Assembly: GCF_021869765.1 (NCBI RefSeq)
Contig: NZ_CP084580.1
Location: forward strand, 1,612,001-1,676,000
Origin: Chryseobacterium sp. MEBOG06
GTDB lineage: Bacteria > Bacteroidota > Bacteroidia > Flavobacteriales > Weeksellaceae
Length of the DNA: 64,000 nucleotides
Direction: 5' to 3'
How positions within the stretch are numbered: position 1 is the stretch's first letter; the number at the start of each line of letters is the position of its first letter. The position numbers and the translations under genes were made by a program. The notes under the pieces were generated by a model. The model saw only the letters and a list, made by a program, of their open reading frames with translations, had not been told where the DNA came from and did no database searches. Positions 8,447 to 16,913 of this stretch are shown one piece after another.

Positions 8447-9219
8447 TGATTAAAGCACATCAGATCAATTACCATCACCGGAATTTTAAAATTCTGGATA
8501 GTGTTGATGTCTCTTTAGATTACGGTGAATTTTTAGCAATCGTAGGACCAAATGGAGCAGGAAAATCAAGTCTTCTGAGCATTTTGGCAAATGAGGTAAA
8601 AGATGGTAAATCTAAAATACTATTTAAAGATAAACCTATCGGAGATTGGGAAGTGAGAGAATTGTCTCAGCATAAAGCTAAGTTTTCCCAGCACAATTCC
8701 AATGAAATTCCTTTACAGGTAAAAGATGTTGTCATGATGGGAAGGTATCCGTATTTTGATGCCCAGCCCGGAAAAGAAGATCTTGAAGCCATGAACAATA
8801 TGATGTATGAAACCGATATTTTTCATTTGAAAGAAAGGGAATATAACACCCTTTCAGGAGGAGAAAAACAGCGTGTACATCTTTCAAGAGTAATGGCTCA
8901 GCTGCAGAATGAGATCACCCACAAATTAGTTTTTTTGGATGAACCTTTGAATAATCTTGATATAAAACATCAGTACAAAGCACTGGAGATCATTAAGAAC
9001 TTTACTAAAAAAGCCAACAGTGCTATTGTTGTTCTGCATGATCTGAATCTTGCCGCACAGTTTGCAGATAAGATTTTATTAATGAAATCAGGAAAAGTTT
9101 CTGCCTATGGAACCCCGGAGGAAGTGTTTACTGCAGATAATATCAGCAAAGCGTATAACTTTCCATGTACCATATGCGGACATCCTATTACTAATAACCC
9201 AATGATCATTTTTGGATAA
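8446..9219 (+). CDS. hmuV: Haem ABC transporter ATP-binding protein
   Basis: A 257-residue ABC ATPase. The Walker A is GPNGAGKSS (about residues 33-41), the Q-loop segment is KAKFSQHN, the signature is LSGGEKQRVHLSRVMAQ, the Walker B is LVFLDEPLNNLD, and the switch histidine is in VVLHDLNLAAQFADKILLM. These are the usual motifs of FepC/HmuV-type importers. Start and stop are firm: ATG overlaps the permease stop (TAATG), and the methyltransferase begins 2 bp after its own stop. It energises haem import across the inner membrane. Confidence 0.92.
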   Translation: MIKAHQINYHHRNFKILDSVDVSLDYGEFLAIVGPNGAGKSSLLSILANEVKDGKSKILFKDKPIGDWEVRELSQHKAKFSQHNSNEIPLQVKDVVMMGRYPYFDAQPGKEDLEAMNNMMYETDIFHLKEREYNTLSGGEKQRVHLSRVMAQLQNEITHKLVFLDEPLNNLDIKHQYKALEIIKNFTKKANSAIVVLHDLNLAAQFADKILLMKSGKVSAYGTPEEVFTADNISKAYNFPCTICGHPITNNPMIIFG

Positions 9220-9221
9220 CC

Positions 9222-9872
9222 ATGGAAAAAGAAGAACTAAAAATCCTTGCACAGAATCTTGCCAATCCTCAGGGTGATAAAGGTATTGAGATCGGTGAAA
9301 TGATGAATGCCACTAACATCGGAATGACGTTAGAAAGTATCAGAACACTTCTGATTGAAGACAATGAACATATTCTTGAAATAGGTCACGGAAATGCAGG
9401 CCATCTGAAAAATATTTTAAAATTAGCCGCCAATTTGAAATATACAGGAATTGATGTTTCCGAAACAATGTATAACGAAGCCAGAAAATTGAATAAGGAA
9501 TTCAGCAGCCAGGCAGACTTTATATTGTATGAAGGAACAAAACTCCCTTTTGAAAATGAAGTATTTGATAAGATATTTACAGTCAATACCGTCTATTTCT
9601 GGGAAAATCCAGTAGATTTTTTAAATGAAGTTTACAGAGTTTTGAAGGATGACGGAACTTTCGTTCTTACTTTCGGACAAAGAGAATTCATGGAGAAATT
9701 ACCATTTACAGAATACGATTTTACATTGTATCATAATAATGAAATGGAAGAGCTGGTCTCTAAAACTCATTTTAAAAGAATGAAAATCTCTGAAAAGGAA
9801 GAAAATATAAAAAGTAAAACCGGAAACGAAACAATACATAGAATTTATACAGTTTTAACCATAAAAAAATAA
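9222..9872 (+). CDS. Class I SAM-dependent methyltransferase in the haem operon
   Basis: A 216-residue Rossmann-fold methyltransferase. Motif I is ILEIGHGNAGHL (about 49-60), the acidic end of strand 2 is YTGIDVSETMYNEA, motif II is FDKIFTVNTVYFWENP, and VYRVLKDDGTFVLTFG follows. This places it in the Methyltransf_11/25 group. The substrate is not visible. It sits 2 bp after the importer ATPase and 4 bp before the HmuS-like gene, so it is translated as part of the haem operon. Modification of haem, a haem breakdown product or a metallophore are possibilities, all inferred from position alone. Confidence 0.85.
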   Translation: MEKEELKILAQNLANPQGDKGIEIGEMMNATNIGMTLESIRTLLIEDNEHILEIGHGNAGHLKNILKLAANLKYTGIDVSETMYNEARKLNKEFSSQADFILYEGTKLPFENEVFDKIFTVNTVYFWENPVDFLNEVYRVLKDDGTFVLTFGQREFMEKLPFTEYDFTLYHNNEMEELVSKTHFKRMKISEKEENIKSKTGNETIHRIYTVLTIKK

Positions 9873-9876
9873 AATA

Positions 9877-10905
9877 ATGAGCACATTAGTTAATGATTTA
9901 AAGGAGAAATGGGAAGCTCTGAAAGCAGAAAATCCACATATAAGAATAAGAAATGCTGCCGCACAGTTAGAAGTAAGTGAGGCAGAATTGTTAGCAACAA
10001 GCATAGGTGATGGAGTAATTGTCCTGAACCCGGATTTTCAAGGTATCCTTACTGAAGCCGGGCAATTAGGAAAAGTAATGGCTCTTACACGTAATGATGA
10101 ATGTGTTCATGAAAGAAAAGGAACTTACCTGAACGGAGATTTCAGCAGCCCTCATGCACAGCTTTTCGTAGGTGAAGATATCGATCTTAGAATTTTCCTT
10201 AACCACTGGAAATTTGCTTTTGCAGTAGTAGAAGGAGATAAGAAAAGTCTTCAGTTTTTCGGTAAAGACGGATTAGCTCTTCACAAAATTTACCTTACAA
10301 AAGAAAGTATCGGAGAAGTTTTTGATACCATCGTGGAAAAATTCAGGGCAGAAGATCAGAATCAGGTATTGACCTTTGAAGCTGTAGCTCCAAAGCAGGC
10401 AGAAAAAGCAGATGCTGATATTGATGTTGAAGGATTCAAAAAAGCATGGACAGAACTGAAAGATACTCACGACTTCTTTATGATGACAAGAAAATTCGGA
10501 GTAAGCAGAACTCAGGCATTAAGATTAGCTCCGGAAGGATTCGCTAAGAAAATTGATAATGCAAAAGTGGTAAACGTTCTTGAAGATGCTTCTGAAAAAA
10601 ATACACCTATCATGGTTTTTGTAGGAAACAGAGGTATTATTCAGATCCACACCGGAAATGTAAAGAAAACACTTTGGCATCAGCAGTGGTTCAATGTAAT
10701 GGATCCGGATTTCAACCTGCATTTGGATGTAACAAAGATTGCAGAAGCATGGATCGTTAAAAAACCAACTGAAGACGGTGAAGTAACAGCTATTGAAGTA
10801 TTCAATAACGAAGGTGACTTTATTGTTCAGTTTTTTGGGAAAAGAAAACCAGGAATTCCTGAACTTCAGGAATGGAAAGATCTTGTTGCTGCGTTAGAGC
10901 AATAA
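9877..10905 (+). CDS. hmuS: HmuS/HemS-family haemin-handling (haemin-degrading) protein
   Basis: A 342-residue cytoplasmic protein built from two similar halves, as in HemS/ChuS/HmuS: the first about 20-165 and the second about 185-335. It begins with VNDLKEKWEALKAENPHIRIRNAAAQLEVSEAELLAT, the standard family start, echoed by EGFKKAWTELKDTHDFFMMTRKFGVSRTQALRLA in the second half. NDECVHERKGTY holds the likely proximal histidine, and TLWHQQWFNVMDPDFNLHLD is the conserved late motif. Family members bind haem after import and either pass it on or release iron. It is the last gene of the tight run; a terminator follows at 10926. Confidence 0.9.
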   Translation: MSTLVNDLKEKWEALKAENPHIRIRNAAAQLEVSEAELLATSIGDGVIVLNPDFQGILTEAGQLGKVMALTRNDECVHERKGTYLNGDFSSPHAQLFVGEDIDLRIFLNHWKFAFAVVEGDKKSLQFFGKDGLALHKIYLTKESIGEVFDTIVEKFRAEDQNQVLTFEAVAPKQAEKADADIDVEGFKKAWTELKDTHDFFMMTRKFGVSRTQALRLAPEGFAKKIDNAKVVNVLEDASEKNTPIMVFVGNRGIIQIHTGNVKKTLWHQQWFNVMDPDFNLHLDVTKIAEAWIVKKPTEDGEVTAIEVFNNEGDFIVQFFGKRKPGIPELQEWKDLVAALEQ

Positions 10906-10925
10906 TAATTAGATGATTTGAATGG

Positions 10926-10962
10926 GGCCGTTTTGTTTGTAAAATGCAAAGCGGTCTTTTTT
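10926..10962 (+). terminator. Rho-independent terminator of the haem operon
   Basis: A 10-bp stem with two G-U pairs, 10926-10935 with 10947-10956, followed by six T residues (10957-10962). Confidence 0.8.
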
Positions 10963-11060
10963 ATTGTAAAAGGAAGAAAAAGCAAAATTGCAAACTCGCC
11001 GTTTACCGAAAAAAAATACATAATTTGTGATTAAAATTTGAACGATAAAAAAGATATAAA

Positions 11061-11933
11061 ATGAAGAATATTTTCATAATGATTCTGCTGGCAGGTTTCT
11101 GTACTTTCAATGCACAGGATTTTAAAGCTTACCAGTTTTATGATAAGAAAGGAAAGGAAGTAAAGACAGATAAACTGATTAAGGAACTGGCTGATTATGA
11201 TGTGGTCTTTTTTGGTGAAAATCATAACAGTTCTATCAATCACTGGCTGCAGCTGAAAATTACAGAGGCATTATACGAAAAGAAAAACGGTCAGCTTATT
11301 TTAGGAGCAGAAATGTTTGAAAGAGACAACCAGCCTCAGCTCAATCAGTATCTGAATGGGAAATTTGATGCTAAAACATTCAAAGATTCTGCCCGTTTAT
11401 GGAACAATTATGCTACAGACTATAAACCTCTGGTAGATTTTGCAAAAGATAAAAAGTTAAACTTTATTGCAACGAATATTCCAAGAAAATATGCTTCACA
11501 GACCTCAAAAGAAGGACTTGAATCATTAAATAAACTTACCGATAAAGAGAAAACATATATTGCACAATTGCCTATTAAAGTCACTTTAGATACCCCCGGA
11601 TATCCGGAAATGAAAAAAATGATGGACGACCATGCAGAAGGAACAAAAGTGATGAATTTTATTTCTGCACAGGCAACGAAAGATGCAACCATGGCAGAAT
11701 CTATCCTGAAAAACTTCCAGGCTGGAAAAACTTTTATCCATTATAACGGAAACTATCACAGCAAAGAATTCGGAGGAATTTACTGGTATATCAAACAGAA
11801 AAACCCAAATCTTAAAATGGCAGTAATTTCTGTTTTTGAAGCTGAAGATCCAACATTGAAAGTACCTGCAAAAGACTATATCCCGACAGATTTTAATCTG
11901 ATTATTCCAGCTGATATGACAAAGACTTTTTAA
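11061..11933 (+). CDS. ChaN-family (TIKI superfamily) iron-regulated exported protein
   Basis: A 290-residue protein with a signal sequence probably cleaved near FNAQ-DF. The ChaN/haem-uptake signature is clear: DYDVVFFGENHNSSINHWLQLKITEAL (about 48-75), EMFERDNQP, LWNNYATDYKPLVDFAKDKKLNFIATNIPRKYA, and FIHYNGNYHSKEFGGIYWYIKQ near the end. ChaN from Campylobacter binds haem as a dimer and is iron regulated; related TIKI-fold proteins are metalloproteases. The conserved E/H pairs are present. It is separated from the haem operon by a terminator but points the same way, so it probably extends the haem function from its own promoter. I saw no copy of the palindromic operator upstream. Confidence 0.82.
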   Translation: MKNIFIMILLAGFCTFNAQDFKAYQFYDKKGKEVKTDKLIKELADYDVVFFGENHNSSINHWLQLKITEALYEKKNGQLILGAEMFERDNQPQLNQYLNGKFDAKTFKDSARLWNNYATDYKPLVDFAKDKKLNFIATNIPRKYASQTSKEGLESLNKLTDKEKTYIAQLPIKVTLDTPGYPEMKKMMDDHAEGTKVMNFISAQATKDATMAESILKNFQAGKTFIHYNGNYHSKEFGGIYWYIKQKNPNLKMAVISVFEAEDPTLKVPAKDYIPTDFNLIIPADMTKTF

Positions 11934-11945
11934 TTTAAAACATGA

Positions 11946-11973
11946 ATACGGCCGGGCTAAAGCCCAGCCGTAT
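11946..11973 (+). terminator. Terminator hairpin with REP-like GGGCTAAAGCCC core
   Basis: The stem pairs ATACGGC (11946-11952) with GCCGTAT (11967-11973) and inner GGGCT with AGCCC, followed by a T-rich run. An inverted echo of the core, ggctttagcc, lies at 11990-11999. Confidence 0.7.
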
Positions 11974-12101
11974 ATTTTTAAAAAACAACGGCTTTAGCCA
12001 AAACATAAAATTCCAGAATTAGTCAAAGAATCTTAAATCTGAGCTTTAAGTATTATCATATTTGTGATACAATATTTACCTTTGTATTACATTCCATCAA
12101 C

Positions 12102-12731
12102 ATGAAGAAATTATCCGTTCTGTTCATCCTTTTTGCCGGCCTGATCAATGCTCAGAAATTAACATCAAACGAACTTGAAATTATCAATCAGGGAGATGTG
12201 AAAACCGCGTTACCCATCTATCAGACAACAGATGATCATCAGCATAGAACATTACTGAGTCTGTCTGCAGAAGCAGACCCCCTTGATGCTAATACAGCTA
12301 CTCTGGTAAAAAGAATGAAAGAATCACTGCTTTCAACAGATGGAGGAGTAGGTATTGCAGCTCCGCAGGTAGGAATCAACAGAAGAATAATCTGGGTACA
12401 GCGTTTCGATAAAGAAGGATATCCCTTAGAATATTTTATCAATCCGGTAATTGTATGGAAATCTGATCTTCAAAATCTCGGCCCGGAAGGAGATCTTTCA
12501 ATTCCTGATTTCAGAGATCAGTTTTATAGAAGTAAAGTTATTCAATTGGAATATGTGGATTTGAAAGGACAGAAATATACAGAAATAGTGGAAGGATTTA
12601 CAGCCGTTATTTTCCAGCATGAGATCGACCACCTTTTCGGAATCCTGATTTCCGATAAAAAGGAAAAAGAGAAAAACAACTCTTACAAAAAGGTAGATGC
12701 CTATCAGAAAAGCGATGTGAACAGGAGATAG
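12102..12731 (+). CDS. Exported peptide deformylase-like protein with Cys-to-Asp change
   Basis: A 209-residue protein with a signal peptide (MKKLSVLFILFAGLINAQ) ahead of a full-length deformylase fold. Motif 1 is GVGIAAPQVG (82-91). Motif 3 is HEIDH (163-167), which supplies two metal histidines and the general base. Motif 2, normally EGCLS, reads EGDLS, so the third metal ligand is Asp131 instead of Cys. Canonical deformylases are cytoplasmic and remove formyl groups from new proteins. An exported version with a changed ligand is unlikely to do that and may be an amidase or peptidase of another substrate. It stands alone; the next gene is convergent. Confidence 0.82.
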   Translation: MKKLSVLFILFAGLINAQKLTSNELEIINQGDVKTALPIYQTTDDHQHRTLLSLSAEADPLDANTATLVKRMKESLLSTDGGVGIAAPQVGINRRIIWVQRFDKEGYPLEYFINPVIVWKSDLQNLGPEGDLSIPDFRDQFYRSKVIQLEYVDLKGQKYTEIVEGFTAVIFQHEIDHLFGILISDKKEKEKNNSYKKVDAYQKSDVNRR

Positions 12732-12799
12732 ATTTTCAGATAATAATATAATAAGTTTCTAGAAAAAAGATAAGTTAAATAAAAAGCCACGGTATAGTG

Positions 12800-13693
12800 T
12801 TAATTACCAAATGGTTTTTGAGTACTGCAGGTGATGTTTTTTCCGGGATTCACTCCAAAATATTTACAAAAGTAGCGGTAGTATTCATAACGGTATTCTG
12901 TCTTGGGTTGTGTGGTAGATTGTCCGCATTCAATACCGCCATTAATGATATTTACAGTAGTGCCAAAACCAGAGGTTCTTCCACTTTCTTTATCCTTTTC
13001 AGTGGGCTGCCATTTTCCGGTCATCACATCATGGCAAGAAGGTTTAGGTAGTTGAGGCGTCATCCAGAACCAGATGGCAGAAGCAAAAGATAAAACATTG
13101 TTGTTGGCTAGAAGTCCGGGACTTTTTAAAAGTATATTTTTATCACCAAACCAGGCTTCACTAAATTGCCCGTAGTTGTAATTCCAGCTGAGTTGTTTAG
13201 GACCACGACCATAATAAGTTTGTCCTGCTACCGGAGGGTAGTTGACCTTAGAAGCATCAGAATAATTATTCTCACTCCCCTTATTATTTTCTTCGATAAA
13301 ATAAAGCCCCCATTTATAATAACCTCCTGGAGCATTATCCCAGCCACCGCTCGTTTCCTGAGCAATATTGGCCAAAAATGCAGCGAGCTCTCTCTTCTGA
13401 TCTTCCTGTGTTCCTTCATTCAGAAAAATGGGGAAGTGGGTTGTCGCTTTTATAAATGCCCGGTAAGAATAAAAGTCCTTGTGGCTGCTTTCTTTTCCCT
13501 GTATATTATTCCTGTTGGGAAATAGCAAATTCCAGGTTTTAGCATCTATAAGTCGGGTAATATGCTCAGCTATTTTAGGATCACTAATCTGTTGTAAAGA
13601 ATTATTTCCTTGGTTTTTTTGTGCATAAGACTGGTTGTAAGAAGCCAAAATAAGTCCTAAATAAACTGTCACTGTTGGTAGTGTTCTCATCAT
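12800..13693 (-). CDS. Secreted chitinase, glycoside hydrolase family 19
   Basis: A 297-residue protein with a signal peptide ending near SYAQ. GH19 motifs are in order: [16 protein letters not shown] (catalytic Glu in QETSGGW), GLYFIEEN (second acidic site), [35 protein letters not shown] and the late [15 protein letters not shown]. There is no carbohydrate-binding module and no T9SS sorting domain, so it probably reaches the periplasm or leaves by another route. A good -7 element (TATATTTG, plus 13841-13848) lies about 140 bp upstream, which would give a long leader. GH19 enzymes split chitin by inversion; some bacterial relatives act on peptidoglycan. Confidence 0.88.
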   Translation of the reverse strand: MMRTLPTVTVYLGLILASYNQSYAQKNQGNNSLQQISDPKIAEHITRLIDAKTWNLLFPNRNNIQGKESSHKDFYSYRAFIKATTHFPIFLNEGTQEDQKRELAAFLANIAQETSGGWDNAPGGYYKWGLYFIEENNKGSENNYSDASKVNYPPVAGQTYYGRGPKQLSWNYNYGQFSEAWFGDKNILLKSPGLLANNNVLSFASAIWFWMTPQLPKPSCHDVMTGKWQPTEKDKESGRTSGFGTTVNIINGGIECGQSTTQPKTEYRYEYYRYFCKYFGVNPGKNITCSTQKPFGN

Positions 13694-13890
13694 TTATATA
13701 TTATATATTGGATTCCTTCCTTTGTTAAAAACTTAAATAGATGGGCTGTTGTGAATAACCTGCCGATTTCTCATATAAGCTTTGACGAGGGGTTAGGACT
13801 TTTATTATTTTTTTATAGCTTTTGACAAATCTGCACAGTACAAATATATAAAATTCATATCTCTTTATTTATCAGTTGCTTCAAAAATAA

Positions 13891-13922
13891 AAAGGAGCTG
13901 TTTCCATGGAAACAGCTCCTTT
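13891..13922 (-). terminator. Rho-independent terminator of the ohr operon
   Basis: A perfect 15-bp inverted repeat, 13891-13905 with 13908-13922. The A-rich plus-strand sequence before it supplies U residues for the minus-strand transcript ending after ohr. Confidence 0.85.
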
Positions 13923-13950
13923 CATTATAACTATGCTTAAAAAAATTGGA

Positions 13951-14376
13951 TTAACCGTTGTTAGTTACTGATAACTTCACTTCTATATTATTTCTGGTAG
14001 CATTAGAATAAGGACAGATCTGGTGTGCCTTTTCTGTCAACTCCTGTGCCTCTTCAATAGAAACTCCAGGGATGTTCACATCAAGCTCTGCAGCCAGTCC
14101 GAAACCACCATTTTCAAGTTGGCCAATGCTTACCTGTGCCGTTACTGTAGTTTCTCCCGTCTTTACTTTAGAAAGACTGATTACTCTGTTCAAGGCACTA
14201 TCGAAGCATGCAGAATATCCTGCTGCAAAAAGCATTTCAGGATTAGTAAAATCATCATTTGCTCCTCCTAAACCTTTGGGCATTCTTACCTCAAGATCCA
14301 ATACTCCGTTTTCACTTTTTACATGACCGTTTCTGCCTCCTTTGGCAGTAACCTGAGTTGTATATAATGTTTTCAT
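13951..14376 (-). CDS. ohr: Organic hydroperoxide resistance protein (Ohr)
   Basis: A 141-residue OsmC/Ohr protein. The two redox cysteines are Cys57 in AAGYSACFDSAL and Cys121 in AHQICPYSNATRNN. The opening LYTTQVTAKGGRNGHVKSENGVLDLEVRMP is typical of Ohr. It reduces organic hydroperoxides to alcohols in the cytoplasm, usually with lipoylated proteins as electron donors. It begins at the base after the stop of ohrR and is the last gene of a nitroreductase-ohrR-ohr unit. Confidence 0.93.
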   Translation of the reverse strand: MKTLYTTQVTAKGGRNGHVKSENGVLDLEVRMPKGLGGANDDFTNPEMLFAAGYSACFDSALNRVISLSKVKTGETTVTAQVSIGQLENGGFGLAAELDVNIPGVSIEEAQELTEKAHQICPYSNATRNNIEVKLSVTNNG

Positions 14377-14811
14377 TTATTTTTCTATTTTGTTTAAGAT
14401 TTTTAAAACTGTTTCTTTAAGCTGTAAAAGTTCTTCCGGCTGAATATCGATTTTTTTCTGAATTTTTCCGGGAATCTCACAAGCCTTTTCACGAAGCAGA
14501 TGACCAGCTTCATTTAAAAATACTTCAACCACTCTTTCGTCTTCTTTCTTTCTTTTTCTTACAATAAGTCCTTTTGCCTCCAGTCTTTTAAGAAGAGGAG
14601 TCAAAGTACCACTGTCCAGAAACAGCTTCTCACCGATGTGTGTTACGGTAAGCCCGTCACCTTCCCATAAAACCATCATCACAAGATATTGAGGATAGGT
14701 GAGATCAAGTTCATCAAGAAAAGGACGGTAAAGCCCGGTAATCTCTTTGGCGATCACATATAAAGGAAAGCAGATCTGGTTTTCTAATTTGGGTGTTTTC
14801 GGATTTTCCAT
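14377..14811 (-). CDS. ohrR: OhrR-type MarR-family peroxide-sensing repressor
   Basis: A 144-residue winged-helix MarR protein. The N-terminal ENQICFPLYVIAKEITGLYRPFLDELDLTYPQYLVM contains Cys14, the position of the peroxide-sensing cysteine in OhrR. The recognition region is TVTHIGEKLFLDSGTLTPLLKRLEAKGLIVRKR, and the wing DERVVEVFL follows. OhrR represses ohr until its cysteine is oxidised by organic peroxides. It lies directly before ohr and 31 bp after the nitroreductase, so all three probably share the promoter at 15550-15582, which carries a palindrome suited to a MarR dimer. Confidence 0.92.
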   Translation of the reverse strand: MENPKTPKLENQICFPLYVIAKEITGLYRPFLDELDLTYPQYLVMMVLWEGDGLTVTHIGEKLFLDSGTLTPLLKRLEAKGLIVRKRKKEDERVVEVFLNEAGHLLREKACEIPGKIQKKIDIQPEELLQLKETVLKILNKIEK

Positions 14812-14842
14812 AAGTTTTAAGTACGAAGAGTTGATGAAGGTA

Positions 14843-15475
14843 TTACATTTTTATGATAAACTCATCCATTGGAACTCTGACTTTTTTCATAGAAGACAAC
14901 CAGTCGTTGGCTTCGTCACGGTATCCAAGGTATAGAAGGCTTACACTTTTTAGGCCTAATTGGTTTAATCCCAGTACTTCATCTACAACCTGGTTGCTGA
15001 ATCCTTCAGCCGGAGTACTGTCTATTTTAAGTTCTGCTGCCTGTGCAAGAGCAATTCCTAAGGCAATATAAGTCTGGCGGGCAGTGTGTGCGAAATGTTC
15101 TTCAGGAGTTTGTGCTCCGTACATCTCTTTGATTTTGTCTGTATAACTGCTGAAACGTCCTCTTGGAAGCTCTCTTACATCCGTATGATGATCGTAAACT
15201 TTGTCAATTTTTTCATTAGAATAGCTGTCCCAGGCTGCGAAAACAAGAACATGAGAAGAATCTCTCATCACTTCAGGATTCAATGCTCCTGCCACCATTT
15301 TCTCTTTCAATTCCTGATTTTCCACTACAATGATTCGGAAAGGCTGTAATCCCGATGAAGTAGGAGCAAGTCTTGCAGATTCTAAAATAGTGTTAAGATC
15401 TTCTTGTGAAACTTTTTTGGTTGGGTCATATGCTTTTACAGCGTGTCTCCAGTTTAGGTTTTCTATTAATGACAT
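14843..15475 (-). CDS. NAD(P)H-dependent nitroreductase-family flavoprotein
   Basis: A 210-residue FMN-binding nitroreductase. Characteristic parts are LNWRHAVKAYDPTKKVSQEDLNTILESARLAPTSSGLQPFRIIVVE (FMN-binding RxxxxYD and SSGLQP elements), FAHTARQTYIALGIALAQAAELKIDSTPAEGFSNQVVDEVLGL and SVSLLYLGYRDEANDWL. It should be a cytosolic homodimer that reduces quinones or nitro compounds with NAD(P)H. As the first gene of the operon with ohrR and ohr, it probably belongs to a thiol or peroxide stress response. Confidence 0.88.
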   Translation of the reverse strand: MSLIENLNWRHAVKAYDPTKKVSQEDLNTILESARLAPTSSGLQPFRIIVVENQELKEKMVAGALNPEVMRDSSHVLVFAAWDSYSNEKIDKVYDHHTDVRELPRGRFSSYTDKIKEMYGAQTPEEHFAHTARQTYIALGIALAQAAELKIDSTPAEGFSNQVVDEVLGLNQLGLKSVSLLYLGYRDEANDWLSSMKKVRVPMDEFIIKM

Positions 15476-15549
15476 TTTTTTCTTTTTTAAATTAAACTAC
15501 TTGGTGATTATTCATCTTTACATTCTAAAGTAAACATGAAATGATAATG

Positions 15550-15582
15550 CAAATATACAATTTTTTAAATTGCGTGCAATTT
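15550..15582 (-). promoter_or_regulatory. Promoter and candidate OhrR operator of the nitroreductase-ohrR-ohr operon
   Basis: On the minus strand TATATTTG (plus 15550-15557) forms the -7 element, with TTG 19 bases further upstream. A 16-base palindrome AAATTGCGTGCAATTT (15567-15582) overlaps the -33 position, and more ATTTAATTG-type sequence lies towards the divergent MFS gene. This is where a MarR-family dimer would block transcription. Confidence 0.6.
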
Positions 15583-15682
15583 AATTTTAAAAAATTTAAT
15601 TGTGCATGTTGAAAATTAATTAAACAACTTTTTTGTTGGTTAATTAATTTTTGGTTTATCTTTGCCATCAAATAAAGTTTGT

Positions 15683-16912
15683 ATGATCAATAATGAGTGG
15701 AAAAGGAGAATTACCATTTTATGGATTGGGCAGTTTTTTTCTCTGATAAGCAGTTCGGCAGTAGGCTTTGCAATTATTATATGGTTGAGTCTAAAGACAG
15801 GTTCTGCTGAAATATTGGTTTTTGCGGCAATTGCAGGTTTGCTTCCCCAGGCTTTGATAGGTCCGTTTGCCGGAGTATATGTAGACCGATGGGACCGTAA
15901 AAAAACAATGATGCTTGCTGATGGTTTTGTTGCTGCCTGTACATTGGTGATGTCTGTCAGTTTTTATATGGGGTATGAAAATATTGAATTGGTCTATATT
16001 ATATTGGGGTTGCGTTCTGCCGGTTCCGCATTTCATATGCCGGCTATGCAGGCTGCTATACCGTTACTGGTTCCCAAAAAAGAGTTGCTGCGTATTGCCG
16101 GGATAAGCCAGATTATAAAATCAGTGTCCAATATTGCCGGACCAGCGCTGGGAGCTCTGGCTGTAGGTCTTTTAACTATCGGAAATGTTCTGCTGCTGGA
16201 TATTGCAGGCGCAGTATTAGCTATAGTCTCCTTATTTTTCATTTCGGTTCCTTCACCAGGGTGGGAAAAGAAAAGTTCATCAAGTCTGAAAATGATGTGG
16301 GAAGATATGAAAGGTGGATTTCTGGTCGTTATCAGAAATAAAGGACTGAGCTTTCTATTCCTTTACTCTATTATTGCAGGATTTTGTATTATGCCAATTT
16401 CAGTACTGTTCCCTCTTATGACAATTGAAAATTTTAATGGCGGAAAATTTGAAATGAGTGTCATAGAAAGTACCTGGGGAATAGGAGCATTGATCGGAGG
16501 AGGAATACTCGGAATTTGGAAACCTTCCGTACGTAAAGTTATTATTGTGAATATATCCCATATCTTAATAGGACTTTCCTTTTTATGCTCAGGCCTGTTG
16601 TCATCGGAAAAGTTTTTGCTTTTCGTTGTTTTAACGGGGCTTGGCGGAGTTGCTGCTTCATTTTACAGCTCAGGATTTACGGCTATAGTACAGGAAGAAG
16701 TACATTCCGGGATGTTGGGGCGTGTGTTTGCGATGTATTTTAGTATAGAAGTGCTGCCCACTATGCTGGGGCTTGTTTGTACAGGCTTCATTGCAGATTT
16801 GATTGGAATTGGCTCAGTTTTCGTGATCTTGGGGTTCATTATTTTCTTAGTTGGGATTGCTTCTTTTTGTACCCCGGCCCTAATGAATTTGAACAAAGAA
16901 AAAAGCTCATAA
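15683..16912 (+). CDS. MFS exporter, DHA3/MefA-like
   Basis: A 409-residue, 12-segment major facilitator. [23 protein letters not shown] opens helix 1, [22 protein letters not shown] is the loop 2-3 signature, and [24 protein letters not shown] fits helix 5 of drug exporters of the macrolide-efflux group. An in-frame TTG at 15662 lies inside a -7 element (TATCTTTG, 15657-15664), so the ATG at 15683 is the start. It diverges from the ohr operon and may be under the same regulator. The substrate is unknown. A remnant of an SDR gene directly follows. Confidence 0.85.
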   Translation: MINNEWKRRITILWIGQFFSLISSSAVGFAIIIWLSLKTGSAEILVFAAIAGLLPQALIGPFAGVYVDRWDRKKTMMLADGFVAACTLVMSVSFYMGYENIELVYIILGLRSAGSAFHMPAMQAAIPLLVPKKELLRIAGISQIIKSVSNIAGPALGALAVGLLTIGNVLLLDIAGAVLAIVSLFFISVPSPGWEKKSSSSLKMMWEDMKGGFLVVIRNKGLSFLFLYSIIAGFCIMPISVLFPLMTIENFNGGKFEMSVIESTWGIGALIGGGILGIWKPSVRKVIIVNISHILIGLSFLCSGLLSSEKFLLFVVLTGLGGVAASFYSSGFTAIVQEEVHSGMLGRVFAMYFSIEVLPTMLGLVCTGFIADLIGIGSVFVILGFIIFLVGIASFCTPALMNLNKEKSS

Positions 16913-16913
16913 A

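Noticed and set aside
12797..13051. Small plus-strand frame within the chitinase gene
   Set aside because: Shadow of the GH19 chitinase on the other strand.
15662..15682. TTG start for the MFS exporter
   Set aside because: It lies inside the -7 element at 15657-15664; the ATG at 15683 is used.
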